Shown here: positions 1 to 8,447 of the stretch, one piece after another | How the letters are laid out: every line of letters begins with the position of its first letter | Position numbering within the stretch: position 1 is the first letter of the stretch | NCBI GenBank assembly: GCA_964502525.1 | Contig: CAZCXH010000033.1 | Span: 1-37,304 of the forward strand | From: DATLYB01 sp964502525 | GTDB taxonomy: Bacteria > Bacteroidota > Bacteroidia > Chitinophagales > CAIOSU01 | Direction of reading: 5' to 3' | Length of the DNA stretch: 37,304 nucleotides | Made by a program: the position numbers and the translations under genes | The notes under the pieces: generated by a model | Told to the model about the DNA's origin: nothing | What the model saw: only the letters and a program-made list of their open reading frames with translations | The model's database searches: none

Positions 1-66
1 CTATGCCTGATTATCAAGCAGTTAACGCCATTTGCTGTCAAAGTTGAGAAGAAATCGCCATCACCC

Positions 67-378
67 TCAGTAGGCGTCTCTCGGCCGCCTGGAGTCGTTC
101 CACCTCAATCCTTCCCAGCCGCAGCGGACGCATCGGTAGCGCCTCAACGGAAGGATTTTAAGCGTGATGACGGCTAATAATTTATCAAGGGGCGTTCGTT
201 GCTTCCGGTTCAGCTTGCCGCTGCATGCCGGGCAAAGCCCTTTCTTAAAAAGACCTGTTATGCGGATTAAGAAAAGTCCAATATAAATTGCACCGATAAT
301 AACAACCAGAATGACAAAATCACCTTCCGGGATGTAGGTTTGAAGAAAAATGGCGTTAAATATCGAATTCAAGGTCAT
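67..378 (-). CDS. Small membrane-anchored zinc-ribbon protein
   Basis: The 103-residue product has one hydrophobic segment at about residues 20-40 (FVILVVIIGAIYIGLFLI). A cysteine knuckle follows: CPAC near residue 49 and CVRCGW near residue 83, the usual spacing for a CxxC...CxxC zinc ribbon. The stretch between them is basic. I infer a small inner-membrane protein with a cytoplasmic metal-binding tail; the role is unknown. Its start lies inside the end of the 115-residue gene upstream (23-base overlap), so the two are probably co-transcribed. No better family name can be given from sequence alone. Confidence 0.65.
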   Translation of the reverse strand: MTLNSIFNAIFLQTYIPEGDFVILVVIIGAIYIGLFLIRITGLFKKGLCPACSGKLNRKQRTPLDKLLAVITLKILPLRRYRCVRCGWEGLRWNDSRRPRDAY

Positions 379-703
379 GTCCTGATGAAGAGTACTGCCT
401 GCGCGTGGCGATCTTCTGCAATTGCCGCTGAATAATCATGTCCGCAACTTTCTCCACGCCTTTGCTGAACGGCTGCTCTGCAAGCGCCTCTTTCACTTTT
501 GATTCACTGATATCAATGCGGTAAAGCAGGTTGACAAACCTGTCGAATTCATGGTCAATCATTTCCTCAATCCGCGCTGACAACAATTTCTTAAGCGCAT
601 CATACTGTTGTTGCTGATCGGTCAGCTCATTCGGGGTTTTCTCAAGCCCGAAGCGGTCGCGGATGTCAATTGCCGTTTCTTTTATTAGCTCGGTATCCAT
701 CAT
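356..703 (-). CDS. Hypothetical helical protein, 115 aa
   Basis: A soluble, charged, mostly helical protein without signal peptide or membrane segment. It begins MMDTELIKETA, so two adjacent Met codons could serve as start. The Gln run at about residues 30-33 and the long amphipathic helices (IEEMIDHEFDRFVNLLYRI) suggest a small helical bundle. It lies 57 bases downstream of the TIGR02757 gene and overlaps the next gene, suggesting a three-gene minus-strand operon. I do not recognise a characterised family. Confidence 0.6.
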   Translation of the reverse strand: MMDTELIKETAIDIRDRFGLEKTPNELTDQQQQYDALKKLLSARIEEMIDHEFDRFVNLLYRIDISESKVKEALAEQPFSKGVEKVADMIIQRQLQKIATRRQYSSSGHDLEFDI

Positions 704-760
704 GGCGATGCAAATGCGACAAAAAAGGTACAGAGAATTATCGGAAAATCAAAACACGCC

Positions 761-1537
761 TCAGAACTTTTCCATCACACCCATTCCGAACAAGGCGAAA
801 TCGTATTTCACCGGATCGTTCGGATCGAATTTTTTCAGATTGCCGGTCAGCTCAAGCACCGCTTTCCATCCTTTGGTTTTCTTTTGAATCAATCCGAGTT
901 TTCGCGCCACCCGGTCAACGTGCACATCGAGCGGGCAAAGCAGTTGGGAGGGTTTTATTGATTTCCATAATCCGAAATCAACGCCCATCCCGTCATCCCT
1001 GACCATCCATCTCAGGTACATGTTCAGCCGCTTGCATGTGGAATTTTTTGCGGGAGAAGCAACATGCTTTCTCGTTCTTTCCGGCACATTTTTCATTGAA
1101 AAAAATAATTCGTAGAAACCTTCAAGCGCTTTCCGAACATTGTCATCTTCCACAGAAACAAAACTGCCGAAAGCATCTTCAAGGCTGTCATGCTTCCTGT
1201 AGTACTCCCTGAAAAATGAGATGAAATAAAGCAGGTCGGTGGGCTGAAAGGTGCGATGGGTGAAGTTTAAGAACCGCTTCAAATCTTTTTCCCTGTGATG
1301 AATCAAAAAATCATAAGGCGCTCCGTCCATCAACCGGATCAATTCATTGCATTTGCCGATGATGGTTTTCCGTTGCCCCCATGCGAGCGTTGCAGCAATA
1401 AAACCCATGAACTCAATGTCCTGCTTCCGCGTGAACTGATGCGGGATGCCGATAGGATCTTCAGCGATAAATTCAGGACGGTTGTAAAGCGCGGCTTTTT
1501 CATCGAGCAACCTCTTTATGTCACCCTGCATTAGCAA
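761..1537 (-). CDS. TIGR02757 / DUF2400 family protein
   Basis: The 258-residue sequence matches the DUF2400 (TIGR02757) pattern: an N-terminal YNRPEFIAEDPIGIPHQF segment, then IEFMGFIAATLAWGQRKTII, and a C-terminal LDVHVDRVARKLGL segment followed by YDFALFGMGV. The last part recalls the HhH-GPD fold of base-excision DNA glycosylases, where the LDVHV/RV motif packs near the helix-hairpin-helix; that link is an inference. Function is uncharacterised. Translation could start at Met1 or Met3. It is the first gene of the minus-strand group running to position 67. Confidence 0.8.
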   Translation of the reverse strand: MLMQGDIKRLLDEKAALYNRPEFIAEDPIGIPHQFTRKQDIEFMGFIAATLAWGQRKTIIGKCNELIRLMDGAPYDFLIHHREKDLKRFLNFTHRTFQPTDLLYFISFFREYYRKHDSLEDAFGSFVSVEDDNVRKALEGFYELFFSMKNVPERTRKHVASPAKNSTCKRLNMYLRWMVRDDGMGVDFGLWKSIKPSQLLCPLDVHVDRVARKLGLIQKKTKGWKAVLELTGNLKKFDPNDPVKYDFALFGMGVMEKF

Positions 1538-1709
1538 CGTTGAATAAGTATTAACTCGTATCCTTCTGTCGGCATATTCACGCAGTGCTCCGCAAAAAGC
1601 GGAAAGAAGGCTTCGGATATTTTAAAAAAACTTGACAAAACTGGCATAAATCCCCAATTAATGTTCAGGTGGGCGCCTGCGGGGAAGCAGTGTAAAATTT
1701 TAATTAGAC

Positions 1710-2120
1710 ATGAGAAATGTGCCTGCCTGGGAAAGCATCATTCCCCTGTCATTCGACAGCAAAACCGGATGCGACAAGGAACGCGAACGCATCATCATCT
1801 ATCCGAAAGTGAGCGATATCGTGATGATTGAGGGTGACGATAATTATTCCACCGTTTACTTTTCTTCATCCTTTCAGCAGTCGCTGAGCATCATCAATAA
1901 AACCAACCATCTTCGGTTTGCCAAAACGCTCAAGTATTTTGAAGACAGGCTTAAAAAATACGGCTGTTTCTTCAGGTGCAGCCGGGGAGCTATCGTAAAC
2001 CTTCATCATGTGAGCCTGCTGAAATACCGCACCGTTTACCTCCATGTGGTTGACCGGGCGGTTTACCTCTCATCGGAATCAATCACTCACTTCAAAAGCG
2101 CCATGGACGGATTCAATTAG
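1710..2120 (+). CDS. LytTR-domain DNA-binding regulator lacking a receiver
   Basis: The 136-residue protein is essentially one LytTR DNA-binding domain. DIVMIEGDDNYSTVYF, then LRFAKTLKYFEDRL, then CFFRCSRGAIVNLHHVSLL match the beta strands and the conserved F-R-x-x-R/S-x-x-VN signature. Residues 1-25 are a short extension without a receiver or PAS domain, so it cannot be controlled by the usual aspartate phosphorylation. It may be a stand-alone regulator or depend on a partner. About 170 bases of non-coding DNA precede it, divergent from the TIGR02757 gene. The start is the first ATG. Confidence 0.8.
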   Translation: MRNVPAWESIIPLSFDSKTGCDKERERIIIYPKVSDIVMIEGDDNYSTVYFSSSFQQSLSIINKTNHLRFAKTLKYFEDRLKKYGCFFRCSRGAIVNLHHVSLLKYRTVYLHVVDRAVYLSSESITHFKSAMDGFN

Positions 2121-2321
2121 TGATTCCACTTCCTCAACTGAACTAATGCTCTGCTCAGTCTAATGCGCTCTCCCCTCAGTGGCGCTTGATAGCCAAACAT
2201 CATCGAAATATTTTGTGTGATGACAGCCCGCCCATCGGCTGAAAGTCTTTACTGACGGCACATTCAGCAAGATAAAGAGGTCCGATGGAGGCAGATTTCA
2301 TTCATCAAATTAATTACTGCC

Positions 2322-2648
2322 ATGAAAAAAATATTAGTTATAACGTGTTTAGCGCTGATACCGTTTGCGATGATGTATTCCCATATACCCCCTGAAGTAA
2401 CTTCGGTAAAAGAGATACAAGGTATAAATATTGACATGGAAGGAGTATTGTTAATTGCAACATCGGATAATCCAAATGATCCTCTAACCTTACTTCGGGT
2501 GTTCAGTAAATCGCGGGGAATTGTCGCTCAAACAGACTGTTCCGGGACCCAATGCACATTAAATTTGAGCAATGTGCCTCCGGGCTTATATTATGTGAGA
2601 GCCTGGACGCTTACTACTTACAAACAGCAACTTATTACGGTTAACTGA
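2322..2648 (+). CDS. Small secreted protein
   Basis: The 108-residue product begins with a clear signal peptide (MKKILVITCLALIPFAMM). The rest is a single beta-rich domain ending LSNVPPGLYYVRAWT...QLITVN. That ending resembles the beta-sandwich of DUF3244-like or T9SS C-terminal domains, though no full sorting signal can be named. Two Cys (near residues 72 and 76, CSGTQC) could form a disulfide after export. A 200-base non-coding leader separates it from the LytTR gene on the same strand. Its last 8 bases overlap the end of the convergent 488-residue gene. Confidence 0.65.
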   Translation: MKKILVITCLALIPFAMMYSHIPPEVTSVKEIQGINIDMEGVLLIATSDNPNDPLTLLRVFSKSRGIVAQTDCSGTQCTLNLSNVPPGLYYVRAWTLTTYKQQLITVN

Positions 2649-4107
2649 ATTGTACCTGTTTAAGAAATTGAAATTTAGTAGTATTTTTTATACGATTTAC
2701 TGCCATCCGTTCGAGCCAATCTCTATCCGCAAAGTTATCTTCAGCGCGCAGCCTGTCAACAAGAATTTCCATTTTCATCCTGTTTCCATCGCTGTTCACC
2801 AATATGCGAAAGTATTTAAAGAACTTTTCTAAAATGGCGATATTTTCTCCAACTCTATGCCGATAACGCTCAAGATGTTTTTTATATGTTGCAATAAAAG
2901 GAGCCAGTAGATAGATATCTTCGCTTTCATATCCAATCTTTAGAAGAAGCTTTTTAACGGTAAATCCAAAATAAACATCATCCTTATTATAACCAACCAA
3001 TGCGAGTTGCTTACAAGCTTCTGTATATTTCTTCTCATGATAGCATAGCTGCCCCATAGCAAGATGATAATAATCTTCTCTTAAAACATTCGGCAAGTAT
3101 TTCTTGAATTTTCCAATGAATTCTTTAGCCCATGCAACTTCATTCAATTTAATCGCAACACCGACTATATTCATAAATAACTGGGGATTCAGGCAGCCTT
3201 CCGCCATAAGCGCATTATTATTCATTCTGAATTGAACTATCTCAAAAAAATCTTGTAAATAATTTTGATTACCGCTATTAATCTGAATTAGGCAAAAATT
3301 CTGCAGACTAACGCAAATACTGCTGATTTCATCATTCGGAACTAAGTCCTGAAATGCCTTAAGAGCACTTTTTACTTGCTGATAGAAAGGCAACGCCTGT
3401 TCTGATTCCCGCTCCATATTCATCTTGAAAATGTTGCCGTACAAACAAAGATATAAATCAGAATCAAGGCTCCGGAGATTTAGAAAGCGGATAACTTCCT
3501 CCTTGTCGGTAGTCTTAATGGTTGTTCCAAGGAGGCGTTCTCTCTTTATCGCCTCGGACATATATCTTAGTTTTTTTGTTAAATAAAATCGCATCAGCGT
3601 TTCAAAAACCTTATCTAAAGTATTATCCGGTGTTCTCAACAACCCCTGATTAAATCCTTCAAAACACTCCTCCTCAAGCCTATGCACCCGCCACAAATAA
3701 TCAAAGTCGTGAAACGGCTCGTTTTTCAACTCCTTTCTTATTTGATTTCCCAACGATTCGAAGTGCCTGTTCAGGTGCAGCTTTTTATATGCCTTCAGCG
3801 TCCCTATCTGTTCAAGAATTTCATCATGGTTGTATTCCATTGAAAGGAACCTGTCAATCAGATCAAGCAGGCGCGTCATTTTAATCGCTAAATCATTTTC
3901 GCTGTCAATTCCCTTCACATGCTTTAAAATGGATTCATTAGATATTGCAGATTTGGGATAATCCGGATGCAGGGATTGGAGGTAATCGTACAAGCCGGCA
4001 TAGGAGGTGTTTTTGTTGAAATAAGGCGACCTGACAAAGTCAGAAAACCTTTCGAGTTGCTCCGAACTCAATGCTGACAATACTTCTATGATTTTTCGAT
4101 GGTTCAC
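2641..4107 (-). CDS. Bacteroidota-type helical protein of unknown function, 488 aa
   Basis: A long, soluble, almost all-helical protein without signal peptide. The N-terminus (LSSEQLERFSDFVRSPYFNKNTS) carries the L-x-x-F-x-x-F/Y-x-x-SPYFNK pattern of a large, uncharacterised Bacteroidota family that often occurs in many copies per genome. The rest looks like TPR-type helical hairpins, for example near KYTEACKQLALVGY (residues ~355-370). No catalytic motif is seen. It is transcribed alone, converging on the small secreted-protein gene. A scaffold or regulatory role is only a guess. Confidence 0.75.
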   Translation of the reverse strand: MNHRKIIEVLSALSSEQLERFSDFVRSPYFNKNTSYAGLYDYLQSLHPDYPKSAISNESILKHVKGIDSENDLAIKMTRLLDLIDRFLSMEYNHDEILEQIGTLKAYKKLHLNRHFESLGNQIRKELKNEPFHDFDYLWRVHRLEEECFEGFNQGLLRTPDNTLDKVFETLMRFYLTKKLRYMSEAIKRERLLGTTIKTTDKEEVIRFLNLRSLDSDLYLCLYGNIFKMNMERESEQALPFYQQVKSALKAFQDLVPNDEISSICVSLQNFCLIQINSGNQNYLQDFFEIVQFRMNNNALMAEGCLNPQLFMNIVGVAIKLNEVAWAKEFIGKFKKYLPNVLREDYYHLAMGQLCYHEKKYTEACKQLALVGYNKDDVYFGFTVKKLLLKIGYESEDIYLLAPFIATYKKHLERYRHRVGENIAILEKFFKYFRILVNSDGNRMKMEILVDRLRAEDNFADRDWLERMAVNRIKNTTKFQFLKQVQFS

Positions 4108-4449
4108 GAGGCCTGAATTTTAACGTTGAAAAAACTGCATTTTTTTGTCCCCGAAATTTAAAAATATCCCTTCTACTTTTCCTGTCGGATAAAAGATACT
4201 GTTTTCAAGTGTGATGGATTTGTTAACAGCTGAAATTATACCGAAACAACTCAGGTTTTCGAACAATTGAACTGTAGAATGTTCGGTATTAACCAAGAGT
4301 ACGACTCTTTCCTTCGGAAATTCGACTACTCGTGGTATAGAAATCCCCGCAGGTTGCTCACCAGCAGGGGAGGGGACAGGTCGCGGGGAAGACTTTAACC
4401 GGTTAGCTGCGCGATTTGTCCCTCAATTTAAATATAAAAACGGCAAACA
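4108..4449. other. Divergent intergenic region, 342 bases
   Basis: Non-coding gap between the minus-strand 488-residue gene and the plus-strand LuxR-HTH gene, so it should carry promoters for both. An imperfect hairpin lies at about 4350-4376 (CCCCGC...GGGG arms). A six-base inverted repeat (CGAACA/TGTTCG) spans 4259-4284. An AT-rich stretch (TTTAAATATAAAAA) ends about 10 bases before the LuxR-HTH start. No tRNA, small ORF or mobile element was recognised. Confidence 0.5.
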
Positions 4450-4713
4450 ATGCTTTTAACCGAACGCGAACAAAATGTTTTAAGGCTGGTCCTTGAAGGA
4501 CGAAAGACCGACCAGATAGCAAAATCCCTTGGTATTAAAGCCCGCACTGTTCAGAGTTATAAAATGCGTGTGCAATGGAAGTACCGGCAGTTTGGGATCC
4601 GGAACCTGAGCGAATTGAAAGACGTTTTGCTCAAGCTGGAAAAAAACGAGCGCGAACGCCTTAAAAACGGTGAACGACCAGACCGCTCCTTAGCTTCGGC
4701 TCGAACCACGTAG
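4450..4713 (+). CDS. Stand-alone LuxR-type helix-turn-helix protein
   Basis: The 87-residue protein is a bare LuxR/GerE HTH: LTEREQNVLRLVLEGRKTDQIAKSLGIKARTVQSYKMRVQWKYRQFGIRN matches the four-helix domain, with recognition helix around ARTVQSYKMRV. The C-terminal ~20 residues are a charged tail and may only be read-through coding over the opposite gene. There is no receiver or sensor domain. Its last 53 bases overlap the 3' end of the convergent DUF1015 gene, an unusually long tail-to-tail overlap. The first ATG directly precedes the domain. Confidence 0.7.
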   Translation: MLLTEREQNVLRLVLEGRKTDQIAKSLGIKARTVQSYKMRVQWKYRQFGIRNLSELKDVLLKLEKNERERLKNGERPDRSLASARTT

Positions 4714-5905
4714 ATTTCGGGGGCATCACGTTTCCCGAATCCGCTATCTGCATCAGTTGTTCCATGGAAACGGGGTAAAGCGCAAAGGCCACCTTCATCT
4801 CTCCGCTGTCAACACGCCTTTCAAGCTCCGCCAATCCCCTCATCCCACCGATGAAATCAATCCGTTCGTCCGTTCGCGGGTCTTTGATGCCCAAAAGCGG
4901 TGACAACAGGTTTTCCTGCAATATGGTTGCGTCCAAACTCCCGATAGGGTCATTCATCCAGGTCCCTTTTTTCGCAGTGAGCCGATGCCATTTCCCTTCC
5001 AGGTACATGCCGAACTCATGCAGATGCCCGGGTCTGGCTGCATTTTTTTGGATGTTCATTAACTCAAAGCTGACAGACACTTTCTGCAGGAATTTTTCCG
5101 TAGTGTAACCGTTAAGGTCTTTCACTACCCGGTTGTAATCCATTATTCTTAACTGGCTTGCCGGAAAAATCACCGAAAGGAAAAAGTTGTATTCCTCCGT
5201 TCCGTCATGCTCTGGATTTTCTTCAGCCATTCCTCTGCCAACTTTTGCAGAAGAGGCAGCGCGATGATGTCCGTCAGCGATGTAAGTGCAGGAAATTTTA
5301 TCGCGGAAAATTCTGGTGAGCTTGTCAATGTGCTTGTCGTCATCAAGCACCCAGAACCGATGCGTGATTCCATCATCAGCCATGAAATCGTAAACGGGTT
5401 GCTTTGAGCCGGTAATTCTTTCAGCCAGCTCGCTTATCTCAGGAACATCGCGGTGAGCAAGAAACACCGGCTCTGCATGCATCCGCGTTGCTGTCATGTG
5501 GTTGATGCGGTCCAATTCCTTGACAGGGCGGGTATGCTCGTGTTTTTTGATCCGGTCGGCAAAATAATCTTCCACGCTGGAACATGCCACAACCCCGGTT
5601 TGCGCTTGTCCGTCCATCTCCAACTGATACAGATATAACTTAGGCTTTTCATCCTGCAGAAAAATTCCTTCTTTGACAAATGATTGAAAATTATCACGCG
5701 CTTTTGCATAAACCCGGGCATCATGCTCATCAACATTGTCAGGCAGGTCAATCTCTGAGCGGATGACATGGAGGAAAGAATATTGATTGCCCTTTGCCTC
5801 TTCCTTTGCCTCTGCGCGGTTCATCACATCATAGGGCCGCGATGCCGCCAGTTTGACAAATTCAGCAAGGGGGCGATAGCCTTTAAATGGTCGGATAGTT
5901 ACCAT
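4661..5905 (-). CDS. DUF1015 family protein
   Basis: The 414-residue protein shows the full DUF1015 signature: RPFKGYRPL at the start, SRPYDV near residue 22, KHEHTRPVKELDR near 118-130, CTYIADGHHRAASSA near 206, and MPPKSTWFEPKLRSGL at the end. The DGHHR motif recalls ParB/SerK-type nucleotide-binding proteins, a family-level similarity that is not proof of activity. It lies 54 bases downstream of serA in the serC-serA-DUF1015 order common in Bacteroidota. This suggests a role in serine metabolism; no serB-type phosphoserine phosphatase is nearby. Confidence 0.85.
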   Translation of the reverse strand: MVTIRPFKGYRPLAEFVKLAASRPYDVMNRAEAKEEAKGNQYSFLHVIRSEIDLPDNVDEHDARVYAKARDNFQSFVKEGIFLQDEKPKLYLYQLEMDGQAQTGVVACSSVEDYFADRIKKHEHTRPVKELDRINHMTATRMHAEPVFLAHRDVPEISELAERITGSKQPVYDFMADDGITHRFWVLDDDKHIDKLTRIFRDKISCTYIADGHHRAASSAKVGRGMAEENPEHDGTEEYNFFLSVIFPASQLRIMDYNRVVKDLNGYTTEKFLQKVSVSFELMNIQKNAARPGHLHEFGMYLEGKWHRLTAKKGTWMNDPIGSLDATILQENLLSPLLGIKDPRTDERIDFIGGMRGLAELERRVDSGEMKVAFALYPVSMEQLMQIADSGNVMPPKSTWFEPKLRSGLVVHRF

Positions 5906-5959
5906 GCTTGAAGTTTAAAGTCCAATGGGCAAAGTTTAAGATTTTGCGACAAACTCCGG

Positions 5960-6919
5960 CTATATGCCAAAGAACTGAATTATTTTCTCCGCCACCATTA
6001 TCCCAACTCGCTGCTGCGCCTCCAGTGTTGACGCCCCGATATGCGGGGTCAGGGAAATCCGGGGATGTGTGAGGATTTCTTTCCCGGGCTGCGGCTCGCT
6101 TTCGAAAACATCCAGTCCTGCGGCAGCAACTTTACCCGAGTTCAAAGCTGCGAGCAAATCACTTTCCACGATCACACCGCCCCGTGATGTGTTTACCAGA
6201 ATCACCCCGTCTTTCATCATCGCTATCCGCTCCTTGTAAATAATGGGAGGGTCGCCCTTTTTAAAGGGCACATGCAACGTGATGAAATCGCTCTGCGCGA
6301 GCAGGTCTTCGAACACAACAGTTTTTAATGTGATGACAGGCGCCACATTCCCCACTTTCAGAAAATCAAGCTCGATCTTCACCTCCTCATGATGCAGCTT
6401 GAAGGGCATCACGCGCATACCCAGCCCCAGCGCCATCTTTGCAACCGTTTGCCCGATGCTGCCAAAGCCGATAATGCCAAGCGTTTTCCCTTTCAACTCA
6501 ATGCCCTTTGAGCAATCTTTTTTTAAATCGTTGAATCTATCAGAGCCTTCGCGGGGCATTCTGCGGTTGGAATCATGCAGAAAACGCGTCAGCGTGAACA
6601 GGTGCGCGAAAACCAGTTCAGCCACCGACTGCGCAGAACCCCCCGGAGTGGTCATCACCGTCACGTCTTTCGAACGGGCATAGTCAATGTCAATATTATC
6701 GGTGCCCGAGCCCGCTCTTACCACCAGCTTCAGCTTCGGGCTTGCATCAATCTCCCGGCTCGTAATGCGCGTGGCGCTGCGCACCACCACCGCATCATAT
6801 TCCGCCAGCCTGTCGCGAAGCTGCTCCTGGGGAATTTTTTTTGTGTCCACCTCTGCTCCGGCAGCGCGGAGATTCTCTATCGCCTCTTTCTCCAATCCAT
6901 CATTGGCTAATACTTTCAT
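5960..6919 (-). CDS. serA: D-3-phosphoglycerate dehydrogenase (short form)
   Basis: Oxidises 3-phosphoglycerate to 3-phosphohydroxypyruvate with NAD, the first step of serine synthesis in the cytosol. Seen: the N-terminal MKVLANDGLEKEAIENLRAAG, the AVVVRSATRI substrate loop, the Rossmann motif GIIGFGSIGQTVA, NTSRGGVIVE and the catalytic His region PHIGAST. The protein is 319 residues and lacks the C-terminal ACT domain of the E. coli enzyme, so serine feedback through ACT is not expected. The reading frame extends 28 codons upstream, but MKVLANDG at 6919 is the conserved start. It follows serC by 37 bases. Confidence 0.92.
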   Translation of the reverse strand: MKVLANDGLEKEAIENLRAAGAEVDTKKIPQEQLRDRLAEYDAVVVRSATRITSREIDASPKLKLVVRAGSGTDNIDIDYARSKDVTVMTTPGGSAQSVAELVFAHLFTLTRFLHDSNRRMPREGSDRFNDLKKDCSKGIELKGKTLGIIGFGSIGQTVAKMALGLGMRVMPFKLHHEEVKIELDFLKVGNVAPVITLKTVVFEDLLAQSDFITLHVPFKKGDPPIIYKERIAMMKDGVILVNTSRGGVIVESDLLAALNSGKVAAAGLDVFESEPQPGKEILTHPRISLTPHIGASTLEAQQRVGIMVAEKIIQFFGI

Positions 6920-6956
6920 CACGTAATGAAATATTTGAATCCGGAAGAAGAACCTC

Positions 6957-8054
6957 CTATCTCTTTCCGCTGACCGCCTCTGCCGCCTGATGCTTTCCCG
7001 CAAACTCCTCCATCACGCGGCATAGCGCATCCACGCTTTCCATCGGCAGCGCGTTATAAATCGAAGCCCTGAACCCGCCTACCGAGCGATGCCCCTTGAT
7101 GCCCACGATGCCTTCCTTTTTGCACGACTCCAAAAACTCATCCTCCAGCTCCGGTTGGGCAAGCGTGAATGTCACGTTCATCTTTGAGCGGTCTTCCTTC
7201 ACAGCGTGTCCCTTGTATAATGCATTCTTATCAATTACTGAATAAAGCTTCCCGGCTTTTGCGTTGTTAATCATTTCAACCACCTTCAACCCGCCTATCT
7301 TTTTAAGCCAGCGCAGCGTAAGCATGCATACGTATATTCCAAAAACGCAGGGAGTGTTGTAGAGTGAATCGTTTTCCGCAAACACCCGGTAATCCAGCAT
7401 TGAAGGCAGGCTCTTATCAATCATTTTTAACAATTCCTTTCGAAGTATCACCAGCGTGACGCCCGCTGGACCCACATTCTTCTGCGCCCCGGCATATATC
7501 AAATCAAACTTATTTGCCGGAATCTCCCTGCTGAGGAAATCTGACGACATGTCCGCAAAAAGAAGCGTTGGCGCTTCGGGATATTCATGATACTGCGTGC
7601 CGTAAATCGTATTGTTGGAGGTAAAATGAAAGTATTTGGCGTTTTCCGGAATTACATAACCTTTTGGAATATAATTATAATTCCTTGCCTTGGATGACGC
7701 AACCACCTCCGCTTTGCCGAACAGTTTAGCCTCTTTGATGGCTTTTGACGCCCATGTGCCCGTGTCGGCATAAGCCGCCATCTCATTTTCCTTCAGAAAA
7801 TTCATGGGTATCATGCAGAACTGAAGGCTTGCTCCGCCTTGCAGGAACAGCACCTCATAACCATCGCCCAACCCGAGCAGCCCTTTCACGAGGGTTTTCG
7901 ACTCGGCCACCATATCCTCGAACAACTTGCCCCGATGCGAGATTTCGAGAACAGACTGCCCGGAATCATTCAACTCAATCACCGCCTGAGATGCTTCTTT
8001 CAGCACATCCACCGGCAGCACACTTGGACCGGCATTGAAAATATGTTTTCTCAT
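6957..8054 (-). CDS. serC: Phosphoserine aminotransferase
   Basis: Converts 3-phosphohydroxypyruvate and glutamate to phosphoserine and 2-oxoglutarate using PLP. Seen: MRKHIFNAGPSVLP at the start, FLQGGASLQFCMIPMNFL, the PLP-lysine segment YAGAQKNVGPAGVT, and the C-terminal GHRSVGGFRASIYNALP, all typical of SerC. The start is set at 8054 because the conserved N-terminus begins there; 24 more upstream codons are open but unlike the family. The length is 365 residues, normal for SerC. It is the first gene of the serC-serA-DUF1015 operon, with nearly 400 bases of non-coding DNA upstream. Confidence 0.93.
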   Translation of the reverse strand: MRKHIFNAGPSVLPVDVLKEASQAVIELNDSGQSVLEISHRGKLFEDMVAESKTLVKGLLGLGDGYEVLFLQGGASLQFCMIPMNFLKENEMAAYADTGTWASKAIKEAKLFGKAEVVASSKARNYNYIPKGYVIPENAKYFHFTSNNTIYGTQYHEYPEAPTLLFADMSSDFLSREIPANKFDLIYAGAQKNVGPAGVTLVILRKELLKMIDKSLPSMLDYRVFAENDSLYNTPCVFGIYVCMLTLRWLKKIGGLKVVEMINNAKAGKLYSVIDKNALYKGHAVKEDRSKMNVTFTLAQPELEDEFLESCKKEGIVGIKGHRSVGGFRASIYNALPMESVDALCRVMEEFAGKHQAAEAVSGKR

Positions 8055-8200
8055 TGGAGGAAATTTGTCGGGTAAAGGTAGTAATGTATTGGGTATGACG
8101 CGCGGCAGGCATTGAAGGGGGATCACGATAAATTCAAAGACCGCGCCTGCGGTAAAACAATCACGCCCAACTTATTCGTTCAAAGAAATCAGCGCGGACT

Positions 8201-8219
8201 CCTCCGGTCTGACCGGAGG
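8201..8219. repeat. Perfect 9-bp inverted repeat
   Basis: CCTCCGGTC and GACCGGAGG flank a single T. No T-tract follows, so a rho-independent terminator is unlikely. It abuts the GC-rich 16-mer at 8218-8233 that also occurs, inverted, at 37281-37296, pointing to a dispersed repeat element. Confidence 0.7.
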
Positions 8220-8271
8220 GCGGGGGTGAGGCTGGATTAAACGGAGTTATATAGATGGAATTTTCGCGGAA

Positions 8272-8335
8272 GTCATCCTGAGTTTATCGAAGGATGGCGC
8301 AGCCAACACCACCCTTCGACTCCGCTCAGGATGAC
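8272..8335. repeat. Dispersed-type imperfect inverted repeat
   Basis: The left arm GTCATCCTGAG...CGAAGGATG (8272-8296) pairs with the right arm CACCCTTCG...CTCAGGATGAC (8310-8335), around a short loop. Eleven outer bases match exactly, then a short mismatched block, then CGAAGG pairs with CCTTCG. Elements with GTCATCCTGAG ends recur in intergenic DNA of many Bacteroidota genomes (recalled, not searched). Confidence 0.7.
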
Positions 8336-8447
8336 GGCTTGCGCTTCCGGCTTCCAGATCGAAGCGAAAATTTGTCGTGCGCCCCATTGAAGGCATTATG
8401 AAATGTTTGAAAGGAAATTGCACCTTTGACGGAAATTTGAACCTGTA

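Larger units (their letters stand above)
8055..8447. other. Intergenic region with two inverted-repeat elements
   Basis: About 390 non-coding bases between the divergent serC gene and the glycan operon. It contains a near-perfect palindrome (8201-8219), a GC-rich segment shared with the window end (8218-8233), and a longer imperfect inverted repeat (8272-8335). Promoters for both flanking operons should lie here, but none can be placed with confidence. No ORF or RNA gene was recognised. Confidence 0.6.

Noticed and set aside
1..66. Partial gene at the left edge
   Set aside because: Only short frames without family likeness; too little sequence to support a call.
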